The notes beneath the pieces are model-generated. The model did no database searches, was not told the origin of the DNA, and saw only the letters and a list, made by a program, of their open reading frames with translations. Of a stretch of 43,272 nucleotides of DNA, positions 37,100 to 43,272 are shown in pieces; the stretch's first letter is position 1; the number at the start of each line of letters is the position of its first letter. The position numbers were made by a program, and so were the translations under genes. Source of the DNA: Cymbomonas tetramitiformis (lineage: Eukaryota > Chlorophyta > Pyramimonadophyceae > Pyramimonadales > Pyramimonadaceae); contig LGRX02027213.1 in NCBI GenBank assembly GCA_001247695.2, positions 1 through 43,272 of the forward strand, given 5' to 3'.

Positions 37100-38360
37100 A
37101 TTTTTGAGTGCCTAGGCGCGCGGGCAAGAGTCAGGCAGCAGTGAAAAAGGAGGTGTCAGGTCCAATATGGGGGTCCAGTGAGGTCCCAGACGGTGTCTGT
37201 ACTCCGTAGGTCCCAAGAAAAGCCCCAGTCAGTGCGCTGCTGGAAGATACCAGGAGGTGCTGAAGGGCTGCCAGAAACGTCCCAGAACTGCTGAAAGCGC
37301 CTTTTGGTGGAGCTTTCCCCGCTGTTGATGGCCGTGAGGGCGGTATCAGGGGTTTCTAGGCTGTTCTATGGGGTCTAAGGAGGGGTTTTTCGGTGGTGGG
37401 GGCTACTGGGAGAGGTTTTGGGGTAGGCTGGAAACTGTCAAAAACGGCTATTTTTGGCTGTTTTGGGCGGTTTTTCGCCTTTTTGGGGCTCTGAAAGGTG
37501 AGCTATATCGTTTTCTTGGCTACGGTAGACCGGGGAAACCCTTTAGGGTGCTCCCTGACGGTCGTTTGTGGCCTGGGACGGACTTCGGGTTTAAGATCGG
37601 AAAACGAATGCTTGGGTTTCTGAGCCAGTTTGAGCCCCCAGTGTTAAGGAGCAAAAATATGAAGTTTTGGAGATGTTTTCCAGAGGATACGGCCGTTGTA
37701 TACGAAAAAAAATGTACTTACGGAGGCTAAAATTGCGCACAGATAGCCGGAAGTACAGCTCTCCCCCTGTATCACAACGAAAGTTTCAATAGGCCCGTGG
37801 GCGAGTTGCGCAGAGGCGAAATCGCAGCACGCTGATACTGTGCTAGGAGGCAAGCACAAGAGCAAGAAAAACGGCTAAGTACAAAACGCAAGAGTACTCA
37901 GTACGGAGTACAGTAGGACCGATCAGAATGATGTTGATGTGAGGTGCCTAGCCTGTTGTACGGAGTACTCAGTACAGTTGAGTTATGGAGAGAGTTCCTG
38001 AATGCATAAGAACTCTAAGTGTAACCAGTTTCGGAGAGATGAACTGAACTGAGAATTGTAACATAAAAAGTAAGAGCCGTATCCGCTGTATATTGTGTAT
38101 TGAAAGCATACACTTGAAAGAGCATAGCTATTAAGATTTACGAAACCGAAGTCTTGTAGTTGACCAATCGTAAGCATACCTCGTGCGGTCGTTTAATAAG
38201 TGTAGAATAGTATAAGTCCGAAACCGTAAAGAAGAGAAGAAACTGGAGTGGTAGCCTCCTACAAAATGGTAATTGGATCGTTTTACCGGTCGCTTCCTGA
38301 AAATTTCTGTTTCTGCGTATTCTGATTGCACCCCCCTTGCGTAATGCCTTTCGCCCGACG
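37100..38360. other. no gene recognised; expected site of the missing element B 5' LTR
   Basis: The sequence is G/T-rich on the plus strand to ~37740, then AT-richer. A 120-codon plus-strand frame (37368-37730) has Phe/Trp/Gly-biased composition and no motif. Two copies of a GTACTCAGTACGGAGTAC-like repeat lie at ~37890-37910 and ~37958-37977. No sequence matching the 24.6-25.3 kb LTR is present. Confidence 0.5.
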
Positions 38361-38362
38361 TT

Positions 38363-38900
38363 TCTTTCTTGAAATCTAGAACAGTGTGTCGTGCGTTTCT
38401 GCTTCGTGTTGGTGGGTGCGTGGTTGTGGGATTCAGGTGCTCTAGGAGTGGAATTCTCCGAGTGCTTTGATCCGCGACGTAGTTTGGTACGACTACCTAG
38501 CAATGAAGGAGGTGGCTTGGGGCCCTTGGTCCTCCCTCCCCTTTGCGAATGTACTTTGAGTCTGTCCTCGGATGGGACGGCTGCCCTGACGTGGCGTTGT
38601 AGCGTCCTTTGCGTATATGCAATTTGGAATTTGCGTGTATGACTTTGGAATTATTTTTACTTTTACGAACGAAAACGTGTTTTGCGTAGATTCTTTCTTT
38701 TGATCTAGGATGTTTTGTCGTGCGCTTTGGGCGGCGTGTCGGTTTGGCTGCGGGTTGGTGATGCCGGGTTTCAGGTGTTCTTGAGGTTCCGATCTCCGGG
38801 TACTTTGGGCCGCGAGGAGATTCAGGCGCGCTTCTGCCCTGGCATGTTTCTTGTTCACGCATAACGCTTGAGCTCGTGTCACGAGCGCACAGTTGCGCAG
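38363..38900. repeat. diverged direct duplication, spacing ~330 bp
   Basis: TTCTTTCTTGAAATCTAG (38363) pairs with TTCTTTCTTTTGATCTAG (38691). GATTCAGGTGCTC pairs with GTTTCAGGTGTTC. CTCCGAGTGCTTTGATCCGCG pairs with CTCCGGGTACTTTGGGCCGCG. The spacing is 328-338 bp. On the minus strand the two copies also align as peptides around KRTT and ER, so an old coding repeat is possible. Nothing else is recognised up to 39200. Confidence 0.5.
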
Positions 38901-39212
38901 GTCGGGCTTGGGATTTGGGATCGCGTGGATTTTTCGGCGGAACCGACCCTTCGCGGCGGGAGCGCTGCGCGATTTTTTTAAAATTGTGCGGCCTTTGCTG
39001 AATTGACCCCGTGTTTCTCAATCTCGGGTGGCCTAGGGCTTGCGCCCTCTATACTCAGGAGTTGCCGCGCTTCGGCCGGTTTGACCACTCGGCTCGTGCC
39101 TGAGTGGTGAATTTCTGGGTGCGGCGTGTGCTTGTTGCTTTGCATGGGCGTAAGTGCCTTCACTACGTTAGTTGGTTGGCACGTCACGGCCTAGGTCACG
39201 GCGGTCCCCGGG

Positions 39213-42200
39213 ATGAGCGTCGGGATGAGCCGTGCCGAGCGCGTGGCTTCGCGCTGCGCGGTGCGTATGGCTCAGCGGCGGGCTTGGGATCGGGCGGCGT
39301 GGTTCATTCTGCGGCTTCAGGTGTTGCGGGATGTCCGTGTCGGGCGCGACCGTTGCGTGGTTTGGCTTAGGGGTCAGGAGATGCGGGATCGGGCGGCGGG
39401 TTTGCGGGCGTGGCGGCGGGCGGCGTTTTTCGTTGCTAGGCTTGGCTTTTTGCGAGTGGCGTCCCGTGGGATTGTGCGCCGTGCGGTCTTGCGCCTGTCC
39501 GAAGGGGGGGGGAGGTGCCTCAGATCGGACGAGCGCAGAGTGCACTCGGCGTACGGCCACGTCACCGGTGCTACCTTTAGGGGAGCGCGTGACCACAGCC
39601 ACTGCGCGAGCGCTGCCCTAAGCGAGGCGTGCGGCCACATCGGCGTTGCCCCTAGCGAGGTGCGCGGCCGCGGTCAGAGCGCTGGCAGTGACCAGAGCGA
39701 GGCGCTAGACCTGGCGCTGCCCCTGGCGAGGCGCGTGGTGGCAGTCGCGGTACTGGCGCTGCCCCTAGCGAGGCGCGTGGTAGCAGTCGCAGCACTGGCG
39801 CTGCCCCTAGCGAGGCGCGCGGCCACATCGGCGCTGCCCCTAGCGAGGCGCGTGGTGGCAGTCGCGGCGCTGGGGCTGCCCCTAGCGAGGCGCGCGGCCA
39901 CATCGGCGCTGCCCCTGGCGAGGCGCGTGGTGGCAGTCGCGGCACTGGCGCTGCCCCTAGCGATGCACGCGGCCACAGCCACAGCATTGGCGCTGCCCCT
40001 AGCGAGGCGCGCGGCCACATCGGCGCTGCCCCTAGCGAGGCGCGTGGTGGCAGTCGCGGCACCGGCGCTGCCCCTAGCGAGGCGTGCGGTCACATCGGCG
40101 CCGCTCTGAGCGATGCACGCGGCCACAGCCACAGCATTGGCACTGCCCCTAGCGAGGCGCGCGGCCACTTCGGCGCCGCTCTGAGCGAGGCACGTGGCCA
40201 CAGGCACGGCGCTGGCGCTGCCCCTAGCGAGGCGCGCAACCACATCGGCATTGCCCCTAGCGAGGTGCGCGGCCACTGCCCTAGCACCAGCGCTGCCCCT
40301 GGCGAGGCGAGTGGTGGCAGTCGCAGCACGAGCGCTGCCCCTAGCGAGGCGCGTGGTGGCAGTCGCGGCACTGGCGCTGCCCCTAGCGAGGCGCGTGGTG
40401 GCAGTCGCGGCACTGGCGCTGCCCCTAGCGAGGCGCGTGGTGGCAGTCGCGGCACTGGCGCTGCCCCTGGCGAGGCGCGTGGTGGCAGTCGCGGCACTGG
40501 CGCTGCCCCTAGCGAGGCGCGCGGCCACATCGGCGCTGCCCCTAGCGAGGCGCGCGGCCACATCGGCGCCGCTCTGAGCGAGGCACGCGGCCACAGGCAC
40601 GGCGCTGGCGCTGCCCCTAGCGAGGCGCGCAACCACATTGGCGCTGCTCTGAGCATGGCGCACGGCCACGGCACGAGCGATGCCTCGAGCGAGGCGCGCG
40701 GCGACGGCCACAGCGCAAGCGCTGCCCAGAGCGAAGCGCACGGCTACTGTGCAAGTGCCGTCCCTAGCGGGGCGTGCAGTGGCAAGCATGGCGCGAGCAT
40801 GCGCTACATATGCCCTGGCGCGAGGCGCACCCATAGCCATAGCGCTAGCACTGCCCCTAGCGAGCCCCGCGAGCACGGCCATGGCACCGGCGCAACCCCC
40901 TGTGAGGTGCACGGCCGCGGTCAGAGCGCTGGCAGTGACCAGAGCGAGGCGCTAGACCACAGCCAGAGCGTTGGCGGTGCCCCGAGCGAGGCGCGCGACC
41001 AAAGCCACGACACAGACGCGCGCGCTGGCGTGACACGCACCCAGCTGTCCGTTGATGCGGAGCCTTGGAGGCCGCTCACGGCGCCGCCACTAGGCCCATA
41101 TCCGCAGTCGTCGGTGGAGGTGCTGCCCGGGGAGCGCACACAGTGGCCACCTGACGGTAGTAGAGCAGGAGTGTTGCCCCAAGAGCACACACTGCCGCCA
41201 CCCGACGAGGAGGCGGAGGCGTCGCTCCGAGAGTGCGCACAGCTGGCCCCTGGCAGCACATTGGCGGTGGGGCCCGACGAGTGCGCGCAGCGGCCACCTG
41301 CCAGCAGAGTCGAGTCACCGCGTGAGGGGCGCACGCAGTCATCATCGGAGCGCACAGTCGAGGTGCAGCCCATGGAGTGTGCACGGAAGTCCTCTAGTGG
41401 CTCTGCCGAGGTGCTGCCCGAGGAGGTGTCATTGCCGCTACCTAGCGGCGAGGCGGAGGCGTTTCTCCGAGAGGGCGCACGGCTGCCCCCTAGCCACACG
41501 GACCTGTTAGGCTTGCAGGCTCTCGACGTTGCGGCCGCGTCGCCCGATGCGGGGAAGTGCTGCGGTGTCCCTGATGCGGCAGGCGCAGCACCCACGAGGC
41601 GAGCGAGCCGTAGAGGGAGGCGAGCAGGTCGCCGCGGGCGGCGAGGAGCCCGTGGTAGGCGAGGCGTGGTCGAGCCATCGGCCGAGGCGTTGGACTCGAC
41701 AGGCTTGCAGGCTCTCGGCGTTGAGGCCGCTTCGCCGGATGCGAGGAGGTGGCATGATACCCGGGTTGCGGCAAGCGCGACCCCCACGAGGCGAGCATGC
41801 CGTCGGGGGAGGCGAGCAGGTCGCCGCGGGAGGCGAGGGACCCATGATAGCGTGGTCGGGCCATCGGCCGAGGCATTGGACTCGACAGGCTCGCAGGCTC
41901 TCGGCGTCCAGGCCGTGTCGCAGGATGCGAGAGGGAGGAGCGATGCTCGGAGTGCGATAGGCGCGACCCCCACGAGGCGAGCATGCCGTCGGGGGAGGCG
42001 AGCAGGTCGCCGCGGGAGGCGAGGGACCCATGATAGGCGAGGCGTGGTCGGGCCATCAGCCGAGGCACTGGACTCGACAGGCTCGCAGGCTCTCGGCGTC
42101 CAGGCCGTGTCGCAGGATGCGAGAGGGAGGAGCGATGCTCAGAGTGCGATAGGCGCGACCCCCACGAGGCGAGCACGCCGTCGGGGGAGGCGAGCAGGTC

Positions 42201-42658
42201 GCCGCGGGAGGCGAGGGACCCATGATAGGCGAGGCGTGGTCGGGCCATCGGCCGAGGCATTGGACCCGACAGGCTCGCAGGCTCTCGGCGTCCAGGCCGT
42301 GTCGCAGGATGCGAGAGGGAGGAGCGATGCTCGGAGTGCGATAGGCGCGACCCCCACGAGGCGAGCATGCCGTCGGAGGAGGCGAGCAGGTCGCCGCGGG
42401 AGACGAGGGGCCCGCGATAGAAGGCGGATAGCCTCACATAGGAGGCGAGGGGCCCGTGGCACGAGGAGCTCGGTGGGTGTCGCACCGGACCCTAGTGGCG
42501 GTGCTGAGCCAAAGGCTGAGAGCATAGCGCTCACGAGCCTAGCTAAGGGTGTGAGCAGACAACTATCAGTTGCTCCATGCTCACATCCTTACGCACTTGG
42601 GGAAGCAAACGCCATCTGGAGAGTCCACCTCTACGAGGGGGCCCTCGAGGCATACTAG
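39213..42658 (+). CDS. possible repeat-rich protein (uncertain, one frame change near 39710)
   Basis: From ATG 39213 to ~39712 one frame is open. A different frame then stays open from ~39713 to TAG at 42658, more than 980 codons. The protein would have an Arg-rich N-terminus, many 11- or 14-residue units of the type GAAPSEARGHI or GAAPSEARGGSRGT, a non-repetitive Pro/Glu/Ser region (~41010-41580) and five 64-residue Arg-rich units (RRGRRAGRRGRRG). Repeat lengths of 33, 42, 192 and 186 bp are all multiples of three, which favours coding. However, the minus strand is also open for 412 and 350 codons, as happens in GC-rich repeats. No known domain is seen. Confidence 0.3.
39590..41010. repeat. 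33/42-bp GC-rich minisatellite
   Basis: The common core GCTGCCCCTAGCGAGGCGCG is followed either by a short GGCCACATCGGC-type tail (33-bp unit) or by a TGGTGGCAGTCGCGGCACTGGC tail (42-bp unit), mixed irregularly. Units diverge at both ends and are most uniform around 40340-40520. A block of ~45 bp around GCTGGCAGTGACCAGAGCG occurs identically at ~39664 and ~40914, bracketing the array. Confidence 0.9.
41589..42420. repeat. 192-bp tandem repeat, five copies
   Basis: The marker CCCCCACGAGGCGAGC (or close variants) starts at about 41589, 41781, 41967, 42159 and 42351. The spacings are 192, 186, 192 and 192 bp. Copies three to five are the most alike. All length changes keep the reading frame. 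Confidence 0.9.
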
Positions 42659-42716
42659 GGAAGTATTAGGAGGTTTAGGACTTAGGGTAGGAACAGTAGG
42701 CGTACGCGGAGCGACC

Positions 42717-43272
42717 CTGCAAGGAGGCCCACCCTTGTAGGCGTGTCGCCACGAGGTGAGCACACCGAGGTGCTCACCCGCGCCCTCCCCTTAGGGCCAC
42801 CGAGAGTGAAGCGTCCGGGAGCGGACCGCTTTTCTTTTGGGGGAGAGAGCGCGCCGCGAGTGGCAGATGGCAGGCACCGCGAGCGCGCCAGGCGCACCGC
42901 CATGAGGCAGCAGCTCTCGCTGTGCTGTCTCGGGCTGCGTGACGCGCCGCTGCCCGCCAGGCACACCAGACGCATGGTGCCTGGGAGTAGCGCGCAGCGT
43001 GTGCACCGCGTCCAGGCGCATCGGGCCTCCTTGCAGAGGTTGATGCGCGTGCCTGGGAGCAGCACACCGCGCACGCATGCCCCGCCGCCGAGCGCGGGGC
43101 GCGGCACCCACACTCGGGGTGCTGATGAGGCCGGCGAGCCCCAAGCTCCGGGCGAGTGCACCCGTCTCGACGGGACGCATTGCCACGCGCCTGCAAGGAG
43201 GCCCACCCTTGCATGCGTGTCGCCACGAGGTGAGCACACCGAGGTGCTCACCCGCGCCCTCCCCTTAGGGCC
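42717..43272. repeat. 474-bp tandem repeat entering the right edge, with a conserved hairpin
   Basis: The block starting CTGCAAGGAGGCCCACCCTT at 42717 recurs at 43191 and runs to the window end with few changes. Both copies contain the perfect inverted repeat GGTGAGCAC-ACCGAG-GTGCTCACC. This is probably the start of a longer array outside the window. Minus-strand frames in both copies begin with the same residues (MLTSWRHA), which follows from the duplication. Confidence 0.8.

Noticed and set aside
37368..37730. 120-codon plus-strand ORF
   Set aside because: Phe/Trp/Gly-biased composition from a G/T-rich strand, no motif and no neighbour support.
39674..40912. 412-codon minus-strand Ala/Arg ORF
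   Set aside because: It is the complement of the GC-rich 33/42-bp repeats. The plus frame stays open further, through the adjacent unique region.

Overview
The window is eukaryotic repeat-rich DNA. Retroelements with long open polyproteins, satellite arrays and little recognisable host coding sequence suggest an alga or other protist, but nothing here identifies the species. I see no rRNA gene, no convincing tRNA gene and no bacterial operon structure.

Layout. (1) 1-7604, minus strand: the 5' part of a Ty3/gypsy-type element (element A). It has a candidate 5' LTR and primer-binding site, a long leader, a multi-part gag broken by a frameshift and a stop codon, and the start of pol (protease) running off the left edge. 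(2) 7.7-11.7 kb: a cluster of satellites with 27-, 21-, 10- and 21-bp periods, plus a hairpin-type MITE-like repeat. Most monomers contain a short palindrome. (3) 12943-22527, plus strand: a complete, young Ty1/copia element with 329-bp LTRs (two differences), a 5-bp target duplication and one ~2600-codon gag-pol frame. The polyprotein carries an unusually long gag-protease spacer with two hydrophobic segments. (4) 22.5-24.6 kb: mostly unrecognised sequence with an inverted LTR fragment. (5) 24599-36554, minus strand: a Ty3/gypsy chromovirus-like element (element B) with a 3' LTR, a polypurine tract and an uninterrupted 2523-codon pol. (6) 36.6-39.2 kb: two short acidic-tailed ORFs and non-coding sequence. 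(7) 39.2-43.3 kb: GC-rich tandem repeats (33/42 bp, 192 bp, 474 bp), possibly coding.

The main discovery is in element B. Its pol polyprotein contains protease, reverse transcriptase, RNase H, an inserted Dam-like N6-adenine DNA methyltransferase domain, integrase, a chromodomain and a C-terminal C5-cytosine DNA methyltransferase. One retrotransposon thus appears to carry two chemically different DNA-methylating modules. Its gag and pol share one frame, separated by a single UGA that is followed at once by a hairpin, so translational readthrough is a plausible expression strategy. The enzyme core is intact, while gag needs two compensating frame changes.

Functions are inferred from motifs read by eye. 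No database search was possible.
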